Shown: piece by piece, positions 26,448 through 36,500 of the stretch
Layout: every line of letters begins with the position of its first letter
Position numbering within the stretch: the first letter of the stretch is position 1
Assembly: GCF_018502385.1 (NCBI RefSeq)
Contig: NZ_CP075523.1
Coordinates: 558,001 to 622,000, forward strand
Reading direction: 5' to 3'
Source: Synechococcus sp. LA31
Lineage (GTDB): Bacteria; Cyanobacteriota; Cyanobacteriia; PCC-6307; Cyanobiaceae
Length of the DNA: 64,000 nt
The notes under the pieces: model-generated
The model's input: the letters and a program-made list of their open reading frames with translations, nothing else
The model's database searches: none
Told to the model about the DNA's origin: nothing
Program-made: the position numbers and the translations under genes

Positions 26448-27502
26448 GCGGTCGCTCCGATGCGCTCCATCACGCTCTTACCGGCCTCGAAGAAGAACTG
26501 GCCGTTCTCTTCCGGTGTGCCGGGCAGGATGCCGTGACCGAGGTTGAGGATGTGCTTGCGGCCGCGGGCCTTGCGCACAGTGTCGTCGATCCGCTCCTGG
26601 ATGGCCTTGGGGGTGCCAAACAGCAAGCCGGGATCCACGTTCCCCTGCACACCCACGTGCTCGGGGAGGCGGGCCAGGCCTTCGGCCATGTCCACGGTCC
26701 AGTCGAGCGACACAATGTCGACACCGGTGCGCGCCATCCGCTCAAGCACGCCGGCACTGCCGGAGATGTAGAGGATGAAGGGGGTATCGGGGTGGGTTTG
26801 TTTCACCAGATCCACCACCTTCTTCTGATAAGGAGCGGCGAAGGTGTCGTAGTCGGCCGGGCTGAGCTGACCTGCCCAGGAATCAAACATTTGCACCACC
26901 TGGGCACCGGAATCGATCTGGTAGCGCAGATAAGCCGCGATTGATTCGGCGAAGTGATCGAGCAGCTTGTGCAGCAGGTCGGGCTCACGGAAGGCCATGG
27001 CCTTGATCACCGCATAGTTCTTGCTGCTCTTGCCCTCCACCACGTAGGCGGCGAGGGTCCAGGGGGCACCCACGAAGCCGAGTACGGCAGCTTGATTGCC
27101 CACGGCGCTACGCAGGCGGGTAAGCACCTCACCCACAAACGGCATGGTCTCGGCGGGATTGAGAGGGCGCAGGGCGTCCACTTGGGCTAACGAGCGAATC
27201 GGGTCGTGAATCAGAGGGCCCTTGCTCTCCACGATGTCGAAATTGATGCCCATCCCGGGCAGGGGCGTGAGAATGTCGGAGAAGAGGATCACGCCATCGG
27301 GCTTGAAGGCCTCGAAGGGCTGCATCGAGATCTCAAAGGAGAGATCGGGGTTCTCCGAACGTTCGCGGAAGCCGGGGTGGCGGTCCCGCAGGTCGCGGTA
27401 AACCTTCATGTAGCGACCGGCCTGGCGCATCATCCACACCGGCGGCCGCTCCACCTGCTCACCTCGGGCGGCGCGCAGCAGCAGGGGGGCGGTTTCGGTC
27501 AT
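26444..27502 (-). CDS. hemE: Uroporphyrinogen decarboxylase
   Basis: HemE removes four carboxyl groups from uroporphyrinogen III to give coproporphyrinogen III on the route to heme and chlorophyll. The 352-residue protein has the N-terminal signature [13 protein letters not shown], the conserved [12 protein letters not shown] with its catalytic Asp, and [16 protein letters not shown]. Length is as expected. The epimerase gene overlaps its 3' end. An 89-base gap separates it from glgB on the same strand. Confidence 0.97.
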   Translation of the reverse strand: MTETAPLLLRAARGEQVERPPVWMMRQAGRYMKVYRDLRDRHPGFRERSENPDLSFEISMQPFEAFKPDGVILFSDILTPLPGMGINFDIVESKGPLIHDPIRSLAQVDALRPLNPAETMPFVGEVLTRLRSAVGNQAAVLGFVGAPWTLAAYVVEGKSSKNYAVIKAMAFREPDLLHKLLDHFAESIAAYLRYQIDSGAQVVQMFDSWAGQLSPADYDTFAAPYQKKVVDLVKQTHPDTPFILYISGSAGVLERMARTGVDIVSLDWTVDMAEGLARLPEHVGVQGNVDPGLLFGTPKAIQERIDDTVRKARGRKHILNLGHGILPGTPEENGQFFFEAGKSVMERIGATA

Positions 27503-27591
27503 GGGCGAGGGGGACGCGAAGCGAGAACCTACCCGAAGGCAGTCCCGTTGCCGGCCTGCCGACGGCAGGGTTCTGCCGCTTCGTCACACAC

Positions 27592-29883
27592 CTAAGAAGT
27601 TGCGCCTGCCTCCAGCTCCTGGCTGCGCTGTTCATCGCGCTGGAACACGAGCACGGAGAGAGGCGGTAGGCAGAGATCGAGGGAATGCTCGTAGCCGTGA
27701 ATACCCCACTGATCGGTGAACTTCCCGCCCAGGTTGCCCAGGTTGCTGCCGCCGTAGCGCTCTGCATCGGTGTTGAACACCTCGCTGTAAAAGCCACTGG
27801 TGGGCACACCGATGCGGTAGTGGGAGTGGCTCTGAGGTGTGAAGTTGGCTACCACCACCAGCCAGCGCCCAGTAGTGCTCTCCCGGCGCATAAAACTGAT
27901 CACGGAGTGGCGGTTGTCGTTGCAGTCAATCCACTGGAAGCCGTACTCGCTGAAGTCGTCGCCCCAGAGCGCCCGCTCAGATTTATAGAAGCTGTTGAGG
28001 TCGTCCACCAGCCGCTGCAGCCCCAGGTGGGGTTCGTGTTGCAGCAGCTCCCATTCCAGATCTCCCCACACGTTCCATTCGCCCCGCTGACCGAATTCCA
28101 TCCCCATGAAGATGGTTTTCTTGCCGGGGTGGGTCCACATGTAGGCGAGAAGCGCTCGCACGTTGGCGAACTTTTGCCAGTCGTCACCTGGCATTTTGTG
28201 CAGCAGGTTGCTCTTGCCGTGCACCACCTCGTCGTGGCTGAGGGCAAGCATGAAGTTCTCGGTGTAGGCGTACCAGATCGAGAACGTCACATTGTTCTGA
28301 TGGAACTGGCGGAACCACGGATCGAGCTCGAAGTAATCGAGCATGTCGTGCATCCAGCCCATGTTCCATTTGAGGTTGAAGCCCAAACCGCCCATGTCGG
28401 TGGGCTTGGTCACCATCGGCCATGTGGTGGATTCCTCCGCAATCGAGAGGGCACCGGGGAAGTGCTGGAACAGCACGTGATTGGCCTGCTGCAGGAATTG
28501 CACCGCTTCGGTGTTCTCGCGGCCGCCGTGCTCATTCGGAATCCACTCGCCGTCGGGGCGCAGGTAGTCGCGGTAGAGCATTGAGGCCACCGCATCCACC
28601 CGGATGCCATCGATGTGAAACTGTTCAAACCAATACACCAGGTTCGCCACGAGGAAGTTGCGAACCTCATTGCGGCTGTAGTTGAAGATCAGCGTGCCCC
28701 ATTCCTTGTGCTCGCCGATGCGTGGATCGGCGTGCTCGTAGAGATGGGCGCCATCGAAAAACGCCAGACCGTGGGCGTCCTTGGGGAAGTGACCAGGCAC
28801 CCAGTCGAGGATCACGCCGATGCCCTCGGCATGGCAGCGATCAACGAACGCTCGGAATTCATCCGGGCTGCCGAAGCGGCTGGTGGGGGCATACCAGCCG
28901 GTCACCTGATAGCCCCAGGAGCCATCAAAGGGATGCTCCGAAAGGGGCATCAGCTCGATGTGCGTGAAACCACGCGCTTTCACATAGGGGATCACCCTGT
29001 CCGCCAGCTCGGGGTAGGTGAGCAGGCGGGCGCCGGGTTTGAGATCAGCGGCTGGTACTGGCGGGCGTGGTGTGCCGTCGGCCTCGATGTAGGGCTGATC
29101 AGCGCCGCCATGCATCCAGCTGCCCAGGTGCATTTCGTAGACCGCGATCGGTTGATCGAGGGGATTCCGGCTGTCGCGCTGCTGAATCCAGGCGCCATCG
29201 CACCAGCTGTAGCCCTCGAGCGTTTCCACAATCGAGCCGTTGTTGGGCCGCACTTCGTGGCGGAAGCCATAGGGGTCGGCTTTCTGGTAGCAGTGACCTG
29301 CCTGGGTGCGGATCTCGTATTTGTAGATCTCGCCAGGCTTGAGACCTGGGATGAATAGCTCCCAGCCGCCGCCGAGGCGGGCTTGCATCGGGTGATGGCG
29401 CCCGTCCCAGTTGTTGAAGTTGCCCAGCACAGACACACTGCGGGCGTTGGGGGCCCATAGGCAGAACATCACACCCGCCACGCCGTTGCGGGTGGTCACA
29501 TGGGCGCCCATGCGCTGCCAGATGTGGTGGTGGTTGCCTTCGGCAAAGAGATGGCGATCCATCTCGCCCATCCACTCCTCACGGAAGGCCCAGGGATCGT
29601 GGGCGATGTGCTCGATGCCGCCGCGCAGCACGCGCACTTGATAGCCACTGCCCGGGTCGTTGGGCAGCTCTGCCTCAAAGATCCAGGGGTGATGCGGTGT
29701 GGCCATGGGTACGGCTACACCGCCGTTCATCAGCTCAACGCGTTCGGCTTCCGGCATCCAGACGCGCACCACCCAGCTGCCGTTGTCGAGCGGCTGGGGG
29801 CCGAGCACCGCAAAGGGGTGATCATGCCGGCACTCCGCCAGGCGCTGGGCATCGTCCACCATCCAGTCGAGCTGAGCCAGCAC
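27592..29883 (-). CDS. glgB: 1,4-alpha-glucan (glycogen) branching enzyme
   Basis: GlgB cuts alpha-1,4 glucan chains and rejoins them as alpha-1,6 branches in glycogen. The 763-residue protein has an N-terminal carbohydrate-binding region ([11 protein letters not shown]), a CBM48 domain ([20 protein letters not shown]) and the GH13 barrel. Catalytic residues sit in [12 protein letters not shown] (nucleophile Asp), [10 protein letters not shown] (acid Glu) and [12 protein letters not shown] (transition-state Asp). ATG 29883 was chosen; ATG 29862 (MVDDAQRL) is possible. A glycogen phosphorylase fragment lies at the right edge of the window. Confidence 0.97.
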   Translation of the reverse strand: MLAQLDWMVDDAQRLAECRHDHPFAVLGPQPLDNGSWVVRVWMPEAERVELMNGGVAVPMATPHHPWIFEAELPNDPGSGYQVRVLRGGIEHIAHDPWAFREEWMGEMDRHLFAEGNHHHIWQRMGAHVTTRNGVAGVMFCLWAPNARSVSVLGNFNNWDGRHHPMQARLGGGWELFIPGLKPGEIYKYEIRTQAGHCYQKADPYGFRHEVRPNNGSIVETLEGYSWCDGAWIQQRDSRNPLDQPIAVYEMHLGSWMHGGADQPYIEADGTPRPPVPAADLKPGARLLTYPELADRVIPYVKARGFTHIELMPLSEHPFDGSWGYQVTGWYAPTSRFGSPDEFRAFVDRCHAEGIGVILDWVPGHFPKDAHGLAFFDGAHLYEHADPRIGEHKEWGTLIFNYSRNEVRNFLVANLVYWFEQFHIDGIRVDAVASMLYRDYLRPDGEWIPNEHGGRENTEAVQFLQQANHVLFQHFPGALSIAEESTTWPMVTKPTDMGGLGFNLKWNMGWMHDMLDYFELDPWFRQFHQNNVTFSIWYAYTENFMLALSHDEVVHGKSNLLHKMPGDDWQKFANVRALLAYMWTHPGKKTIFMGMEFGQRGEWNVWGDLEWELLQHEPHLGLQRLVDDLNSFYKSERALWGDDFSEYGFQWIDCNDNRHSVISFMRRESTTGRWLVVVANFTPQSHSHYRIGVPTSGFYSEVFNTDAERYGGSNLGNLGGKFTDQWGIHGYEHSLDLCLPPLSVLVFQRDEQRSQELEAGATS

Positions 29884-29937
29884 AGGCTTGATTGCAAGAG
29901 CGTGGCTGGGAGCTTAAGGCTGTTTTTCGCTGGCGGA

Positions 29938-30690
29938 TCAGCGAGGACCTGCCGGGTTTTCCGGGAAATCAATCCCTGTGATCTGGTTCTCACCATTGAG
30001 GATCACGTAGAGGTTGTCGCTGAGGCGGTTGAACTGCACGTTGACGAGGATCAGGCGCGTATCAGGGGTGCTTTCGGCCTCAACCGCACGGCCTACCTTC
30101 ACGAAGCTTCCGGTGAGTCGCTGCAGACCCAGCCATCGGGCCTGGATCACTGCAGGGGTCAGCTCCTCTTGCACAGAGGGAGCGAGGAAGCTCTGGGCGG
30201 TGATGAAATTACCGGTGCTAACGGCTCGCACGAACTGCAGCGCCACTTTGCTGTCGTCATCGTCGGCGCGATCCACGTAGTAACGATCGATCAGTCCCTC
30301 AGGGCTGATCACCATGAACACCACGCGGTTGCCTGCTTTCGTCTTCAGCTCGGCTTCCACGGTGCTGCTCTCGAGGCCGCTGCGCACGCTCAGCAACTCG
30401 TAGCCGAGCACTTGTGGTTGCGTGCGCATCGTGGCCGCAATCATTGACGGGCTGGTGACCGCCTGCAGCGCAGGCGAGAACTGTGCGTAGCGGGCTTTGG
30501 CATTGCCGCTTTTCACGGCGTTGAGGATGCGGATGGCGGCGGCACGGGCCTGCTCCACGGAAAGGCCGCTGCCGCTGCTTTGAGCTGCCGATGGTGTGCC
30601 CTGCGCCAGAGCGGCAGGGGGAACGGAGACGGCACCTAGCACGGTTGCGGCGACCAGGGCGGAGAGAGCAGGGCGCAGCAGGCGCAACAT
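29938..30690 (-). CDS. Exported protein with two tandem DUF3887-like domains
   Basis: The 250-residue protein has a signal peptide (MLRLLRPALSALVAATVLGA, cleaved near ALA-Q30) and two similar halves of about 100 residues. Each half runs from a helical start (ILNAVKSGNAKARYAQFSP; FVRAVSTGNFITAQSFLAP) to a beta ending (VFMVISPEGLIDRYYV; LYVILNGENQITGIDFP). This is an internal duplication of a DUF3887-like, cystatin/NTF2-like fold. Function is unknown; a periplasmic binding role is possible. It lies 54 bases before glgB and 21 bases after the CocE-like gene, all on the minus strand. Confidence 0.75.
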   Translation of the reverse strand: MLRLLRPALSALVAATVLGAVSVPPAALAQGTPSAAQSSGSGLSVEQARAAAIRILNAVKSGNAKARYAQFSPALQAVTSPSMIAATMRTQPQVLGYELLSVRSGLESSTVEAELKTKAGNRVVFMVISPEGLIDRYYVDRADDDDSKVALQFVRAVSTGNFITAQSFLAPSVQEELTPAVIQARWLGLQRLTGSFVKVGRAVEAESTPDTRLILVNVQFNRLSDNLYVILNGENQITGIDFPENPAGPR

Positions 30691-30711
30691 CGCAGCTGAG
30701 TGAAGTGGGCC

Positions 30712-32313
30712 TCAGTTTGCCCCAACCATCGGCTTGATGCGGAGTTGGGCGCTTGCCAGTTCAATCTCCACGCTGATCACGCGGTGGTGTGGGCCTGCCG
30801 GGCTCTGAGGCATTGAGCCATCACCTGGATTCACCGCAATCTGTGGCCAGGCCGCCAGGCCGATCGAAAGCCGCAGCCGCTCACCAGGTTGGAGGGTGAG
30901 CAGCAGGGGCTGAAACACCACCGTGCGCAGAGCCATGGCTTGACAGCCTTCACCCAGCCAACGGCTAACGCCGGTGCTGCACTGCTGCACCCGTCCATCG
31001 CTGTTCAGCACCGACAGGGCTGCGCAGAGATCAAACCCGGGTTGATCCGCGGCGGCCTGTAGCTGCAGTTCCGGAAGCCCAAGCAATTCCATCGGTAGCT
31101 GCAGGGCGTCGCTGGTGAAACAGGCCACGTCGCAGCGTTGGTCGAGATCGCGGCGATCGACTGAGCCGGCATCCAGGCCCAGGTGGCCGCCTCGCCCCGG
31201 TAGGGGACGCCACGGATCGTGCACCAGCGTGACGTGACCACTCCCTCCTCCCGGGGTGGGGTTAAGCCGGCCTTCGTGGCTGTCCAACGCCGCTAGCCCT
31301 TCGCTGGCCAGACGCCACACTTGACCACTGCCGTGTTGGGGCCATCGCGGCAGCCACTGGCCCAGGCTCAGATCTTCCAGCCAAGCTGGCTGGCTGTCCT
31401 GCAGCTCAGCACTCGGTTGATCGCGCAGGTGTTGGTTGAAGAAGGCCAGTTGTAACCGGTCGAGACCGCCGTTCCATTGCAAGTGGCTCCAAGCCCCCAC
31501 GCGCAGCAATGGCTTGCCACCCCCGGCAATTGCGCGTTGCCACAGATCGAGCACCCCCGTCAGGTGGGGGTCATGCCAGCCGCCGATCAGCAGCATCGGC
31601 CGTGTCCACAGGGCGCCTGGGGGCTGGTGAACTCGCCAGCCACCTGGGGTTGCCGGATCGTTCTGCAGCCAGTTGAGTGCCATCCCTTCGCGGTCATGCC
31701 GCTTCAGTAGATCCAGGCCTTCCCGCAGAAAGCTGCCGCTCTCGAGGCTCTGGCGGATCTCGGCCCAGCCCACTTCGTCTCCTCGGCGTTGGCAGCCTTG
31801 GGCTGCCAGCTGCAATCCCCAGGCCAGCCCCAGGGCCCACCAGTGGCAACCGCCACTGGTGGCCCAGTGCTTGCGTTCATCGAGGCCAGCCATCGCCGGG
31901 GCCAGGGCGTCGGGGAGCTGGCTGTCATCCAGCAGCAGCAACTGGCTGAGACCTTGGTAGGAGAACCCGTAGCTGCCAACGCGGCCATTGCACCAGCTCT
32001 GTGCCCGGATCCAAGCCATGGTGGCTGTGGCATCTGCCGCTTCCTGACGGAAGCCCAGGAAGTGGCCTTGAGAGCTGCCGCGCCCGCGCACGTCTTGAAC
32101 GACCACCGCATAGCCGTGGCTGGCGTACCACTGCGGATGGGCGTAGGTCACGGTTGACGCGATCGCCCGCCCATAGGGCTGCCGCATCAGCAACACCGGC
32201 CATGGCCCCTTGCCTTGGGGTGTCCAGATGCGACAGCACAGCTCCACCCCATCCGCCGCCTCGATTCGGCTGTCGTAGACCGTCCGGCTGTCGCAGACCG
32301 TTGCGCCGCTCAC
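30712..32313 (-). CDS. CocE/NonD-family serine hydrolase (X-Pro dipeptidyl-peptidase S15 type)
   Basis: This 533-residue alpha/beta hydrolase has the nucleophile Ser118 in VGSYGFSYQG, the Asp region GGWHDPHLTGVLDLW and the His in VGAWSHLQWNG, the triad of the CocE/S15 family. The C-terminal part is the jelly-roll X-Pro domain (PGERLRLSIGLAAWPQIAVNPG). Members hydrolyse esters or amides such as acylated amino compounds; the substrate here is not predictable. A two-base gap separates it from the small exported protein upstream, so they are probably co-transcribed. Confidence 0.88.
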   Translation of the reverse strand: MSGATVCDSRTVYDSRIEAADGVELCCRIWTPQGKGPWPVLLMRQPYGRAIASTVTYAHPQWYASHGYAVVVQDVRGRGSSQGHFLGFRQEAADATATMAWIRAQSWCNGRVGSYGFSYQGLSQLLLLDDSQLPDALAPAMAGLDERKHWATSGGCHWWALGLAWGLQLAAQGCQRRGDEVGWAEIRQSLESGSFLREGLDLLKRHDREGMALNWLQNDPATPGGWRVHQPPGALWTRPMLLIGGWHDPHLTGVLDLWQRAIAGGGKPLLRVGAWSHLQWNGGLDRLQLAFFNQHLRDQPSAELQDSQPAWLEDLSLGQWLPRWPQHGSGQVWRLASEGLAALDSHEGRLNPTPGGGSGHVTLVHDPWRPLPGRGGHLGLDAGSVDRRDLDQRCDVACFTSDALQLPMELLGLPELQLQAAADQPGFDLCAALSVLNSDGRVQQCSTGVSRWLGEGCQAMALRTVVFQPLLLTLQPGERLRLSIGLAAWPQIAVNPGDGSMPQSPAGPHHRVISVEIELASAQLRIKPMVGAN

Positions 32314-32314
32314 C

Positions 32315-32596
32315 TCAACGCACGTCTGGGCAGTAGAGGCCCACCACGTAGGTGGAGACGATCTCAGCGTCGGTGGTGTTCAAGCCCTCGCGGGCGGCGA
32401 TCTGGGCTACAGCCTGGGGGGAGGTGTAGGAGATGCCCTGAGCGTTCAGCGCTTTCAGCTCTGTACAAAGAGCTTTGGCGCGCTGGGGGTTGTTTTTCAC
32501 CGACTCCAGCAGAGGCGAATTGGCTAGAGCCGGTGGTGAAGCGATCAAGGCAAGCGCGATCGCCAGCCCTGGGCCGCGGACGCGGGTTGGGGTCAT
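32315..32596 (-). CDS. Small exported protein of unknown function
   Basis: A 93-residue protein with a signal peptide (LAIALALIASPPALA). A small helical domain follows, carrying two cysteines (ALCTELK and GLYCPDV) near its two ends that could pair. Similar short secreted proteins occur in picocyanobacteria, but I cannot name a family. It ends one base before the hydrolase start. Confidence 0.65.
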   Translation of the reverse strand: MTPTRVRGPGLAIALALIASPPALANSPLLESVKNNPQRAKALCTELKALNAQGISYTSPQAVAQIAAREGLNTTDAEIVSTYVVGLYCPDVR

Positions 32597-32671
32597 GGCA
32601 GAGCGGCCTTTAGGTCTAATTGGTCTAGTTCCATTTCAGGTAGGACGTTGTGTGTTGCAGCCCGGACAGGG

Positions 32672-33076
32672 TCAGTTCCGGGAGAGGCCGGTGGCCCGCT
32701 GGGCCCGTTGAATCCAGGCACGGACGGTGCTGGCATCCAGCCGCGGCGGGGCCATACCGGTCAGCGATCGCTCGAGCCGACCCAGTTGCATCAGCAGCTG
32801 CTGCGGTGAGGCTTGGGCTAGACCGCGGGTGCTGGCAATGCCGGCATACAGCAAAAGGGCGGCCTCATGGGGCTGGAGCTCCAGCTCCACCACCAGCTGT
32901 GCCTGCCCCCTGAGCTTGCGCAGCTGGCGCTCCAGTGCGCCGCCTTGACGGGACAGGGCCCGAAGGTCTTGGTCACTCAGGGATGACAACTCCTGCCAGC
33001 AGCTAATGCCCTGTTGCTGAAGCACCCGCTCCTCCCGTTGGAAGTGGCGAGGTAAGGGGTAGAGAGGGCTGGTCAA
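32672..33076 (-). CDS. DUF4332-like helix-hairpin-helix protein
   Basis: A 134-residue soluble helical protein. The segment LLLYAGIASTRGLAQASPQQLLMQLGRLE resembles DUF4332, whose repeated helix-hairpin-helix units often bind DNA or mediate protein contact. An earlier unit (LQQQGISCWQELSSLSDQDLRAL) has the same rhythm, so there are two such repeats. It starts 4 bases after the Ycf51 gene stop. Confidence 0.65.
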   Translation of the reverse strand: MTSPLYPLPRHFQREERVLQQQGISCWQELSSLSDQDLRALSRQGGALERQLRKLRGQAQLVVELELQPHEAALLLYAGIASTRGLAQASPQQLLMQLGRLERSLTGMAPPRLDASTVRAWIQRAQRATGLSRN

Positions 33077-33080
33077 GGAC

Positions 33081-33542
33081 TCAGCCCCGCAGGCTCACGC
33101 TGCCATCAGCCAGGTTTCGGATTGCAGTGGCCAGCACGACCGGGGTATCGGTGCCGTCGGCGGTGGATTCCACGCGGCGCAGCCTCACCTCCACAGTCTG
33201 GGTACCGCGCCCGCTGCCCCGCAGGTTGATGGCCACCTGCTCCACAGAGGGGAGAAATGTTTCGAGCGGCATGTCTGCCGGCGCAGCGGCCACTACCAAA
33301 TCTGAGCCGTTGTCGAACACCACGGGCACGCTGATCGCCCCTTCCACCGTCTGGCGCGGGGTGTAGCTCACGGCAAAAGCCAGGCAGGAGAGCGAGAGCA
33401 GCACCGTGAAGCTGGTGACGCCCACGAGGCGGAAGCGGATGCCCCAGCGCACCAGAAAAGCCACCACGGTGAGCACCAAGAGCACAGCAGAGGCCGCACC
33501 CAGCCACTCGCCGGCGGTGAGCAGCAGGGGGTCGGCGCGCAT
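33081..33542 (-). CDS. Ycf51 family membrane protein
   Basis: The 153-residue protein has two N-terminal membrane helices with the Ycf51 hallmark FLVRWGIRFRLVGVTSFTVLL between them, then a soluble, beta-rich domain exposed on one side. Ycf51 is encoded in some plastid genomes and all cyanobacteria; its role is unknown, and a thylakoid location is assumed. It is divergent from the TamB-like gene by 20 bases and 4 bases upstream of the DUF4332-like gene. Confidence 0.85.
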   Translation of the reverse strand: MRADPLLLTAGEWLGAASAVLLVLTVVAFLVRWGIRFRLVGVTSFTVLLSLSCLAFAVSYTPRQTVEGAISVPVVFDNGSDLVVAAAPADMPLETFLPSVEQVAINLRGSGRGTQTVEVRLRRVESTADGTDTPVVLATAIRNLADGSVSLRG

Positions 33543-33562
33543 GGGGCTCGGCGAGGCGAAAG

Positions 33563-36500
33563 ATGACCTTTATATTGCGGCCTGCTCAGCTTCTGAGACC
33601 CACGGGCCGCCGGATCCGCCGATCCCTTCGCCGATCAGGCTGCCCTGTTGGCGCAACCCAGCTGGCCCTGACAAGGCCCGCGCTGGTTCTGGGTGGTCTT
33701 GGCGTGATCGCCCTGGCGTCTGCGGCTTGGTACGGCGCTGATCGGCTTGCTGAGGCGGTTTACAACCAACGCCGGCCCTGGCTGGAGCGTCTGGTCAGTG
33801 ACGTTCTTGGTCAGCCCCTCGAGCTGGGGCCTTACGGCGGCTTGAGACCACTCGGGCTGGCAGCTGGTCGGAGTCGCTTCCTGCCAGGGCCAAACAATCC
33901 CTCCACGGTGGAAGCTCCGGCTGTTGAGGTGGCACTCGATCCGCTTCGCAGCATGCTGCAGCGGGCCTTGGTGTTGCAGATTCGTGTGCTGCGCCCCTCG
34001 GTGGATCTGCGGCGCAATCGCAACGGGGCTTTTTGGGAGTTACCCAGCCAGCGCCCCGGCCGCCAGCCGCCCCGGGTGGCGCTGCGCATTCAGGTGCCGA
34101 AAGGGGCCCGAGGGGTTTTGCACAGTTCGGCTGGATCCACGGCCTTCGGGCTGCAGGGTGAGGCGGATCTGCCGCTCTGGCGCCGGCAGATTGATCTGCG
34201 GGGTTCTGTCGCCGCCCCTCGGGGAGGCCAGCTGCCATTCCAGCTACAGCTCAACTGGCAGCAGCGCCATTGGGCGCTCCAGCTACAACCCCGTCAGCTT
34301 GCGCTTCAGCCCTTGCTGCCCTTGCTGCCAGAGGGGCTGCACGGTCAGCTGGTCGGCCGGTTGGAGGGTGTGGTCAGCGGCCAGCTTCAGCTCCAACGCC
34401 GCTCGGAAGCGGGGAGCTGCTCTGGAGGGGTCACGGGCAATGCGCTGCGCTGGCGCCCTCAGGGCCTCGCTCAGCCGCTGACAGCACAACGTCTTGCCTT
34501 GCGCTGCAATCGCCAGACGCTCCAGCTCGAACCCTCGGCCCTTGCCTGGGGTGACTGGCGTGGGCGTCTTGCTGGTGTGTTGTCGTTGGCCAGCGGTCGA
34601 CTGCAACTGCAGCTCAACGCCAAGCAACCTGAACAGAGGCATCGGCTCGATGTCGACCTCAACGGCCCCTGGCGGCAGCCCGACCTCCGCCTGACCGCCG
34701 ACTGGCAGGGTCTGCGCCTGCCGGGGCTGCCCCTGCGGCCGCTGCAGGTGGAATCGCGAATGGCTATCCGCCAGGGCCGCGATCGTGGTCTACGGGTTTT
34801 GTTACCGGAGCTGCAACTGCGCCGCGGAGATGCGCGTGTGCAAGTCAGCGGTGAGCTTTGGCCCCTGCTGCAGCTGCGCACCGGTGATCTTCAGTTGGGC
34901 CAGGAGTTGCGGCCTCGCCTGGAGCCACTGCTGGGTCCCGCACCTCGCCTTGAGGCCTCCCTGCAGCAGGTTGGGGGCTGGAGCCGTCCGCAGTTGCAGC
35001 TTGATCTGGCCCAGTCAGCCAATCCCCTGCTGGGGGATTGGCTAGCCCAGTTGCGCCTCCAACCCCAGCTGCTCGAGCTGGTGCGCTTGCGCTCACAGCC
35101 TTTGGAGGCGTCCGGCCGTTTGCCCCTGCGCCCCACGGGCTCTCTGGATCTCGATCTCGACCTGCACCAATTCCCCCTGGAGCGGCTCAGTGCTCTTCTT
35201 GGCACGCGCCTGAGGGGCTCTCTGGATGCTTGGGGAACGCTGCGGGGCCCGCTGGATCGCTTGCAGCCCGATCTGGATCTGTTGGTGCGTGATCCCGGTG
35301 CCGGGCCGCTGCTCCTCCTTGAGACCTGGCGCGGTGCTCTGCAAGGGGCGCCGGGCGGTGGCGGGCGGGTGCAGATGCAGGCCCTCTCACCGGCCCAGCC
35401 CGGCCAGCTGCAAGCCCAGTTGGATCGCCGCTGGATGCCCAGCTTTGCCAGCCTGGTGCGGCAGGGGGGCAAGCTCGCCTTCACCGGCAGCCCGCGCCGC
35501 TACAGCTGGGACGCCGCTGCGTTTCCCCTGACGGGTTTGCAGTTTGCTCTGGGGCCTAGTGGTGCCTTTCAACCGTTGGAGGGGGCGCTCACCGGCCAGG
35601 GCCACCTTGATCTTCAGCCTCTCTGGATCAGCGGGGAGATCAGCCTGGATCGCCCTCAGCTGCTGGGCTTCTATGGCCGCAGCCTCACTGCCAGTGGCAG
35701 CTTCCGCAACCGGCGCTACAGCGCACAGGGTCGCTGGCTGGGCAACAGCGACGACAACGTGGATCTGCGCTTGCGCGGTGAGCAGGGTGGCGCTCTCTGG
35801 GCCCGTTTTGAGGCCCGTCAATTTGGTTCCCAACCCTTGCAGCAGCTCTGGCAGGCGGCCCAAAGCTGGCGACGAGGCCCCCTGCGCTCCGGCGGCTCGG
35901 CCCTGGATCTTGAGGGTTTGGCCATCGATACCCTCGGCTCAAGCCTCGATGCGCAACTGGCCGTCTTGCTGCAGGCCAAGCAGCAGCTAGCCGCTGCGAT
36001 GCAGCGCGAGCGCTCAGGAGCTGAGCGGCTTGATCCCAGCAACCTGGAGGGTCTGGTGAATGCCGACCTCACGCTGTCGGGGCCGTCTATCGGACAGCTC
36101 TCGTTGGATCTGGAGGCGAGCGGTCACCTCTGGCTGCGGGGTATGGATCGCGACGAGGCCCTCACCGCTCAGCCGGTTCAGCTCACGCTGCAAGGCCCCC
36201 TTGGCGGCGCGACCAGCTTCTCTGTTGAGCATCTCCCACTGGCGCTGCTTGCTCTTGTGACCACCGTGCCCGATGGCTTGCGCGGTGGGCTGGGGGCACA
36301 GGGGCGTTATGCCTTGGCCGCTGGCCGGAGGCGACCGGAGCTGCAGATGGCCCTCACGCTTCAGAACGCGTCGCTGGCTGATCAACCGCTGCAGCTCGAG
36401 CGGGGTGATCTGGCTTTGGCGGATGGCCGCCTCAGCCTCGATTGGTCGCTGCGCAGCGATGGCGCGCAAAACAGCGTGGATCTCAAGGGCACCGTGCCGC

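Noticed and set aside
27556-27570. Palindrome CCTGCCGACGGCAGG downstream of glgB as a terminator
   Set aside because: Six-base stem with a three-base loop and no T-run on the minus strand; too weak to call.
30712-32313. Cocaine-esterase or peptidase function for the CocE-like protein
   Set aside because: The family triad is clear, but substrate range is broad; naming a substrate would be invention.
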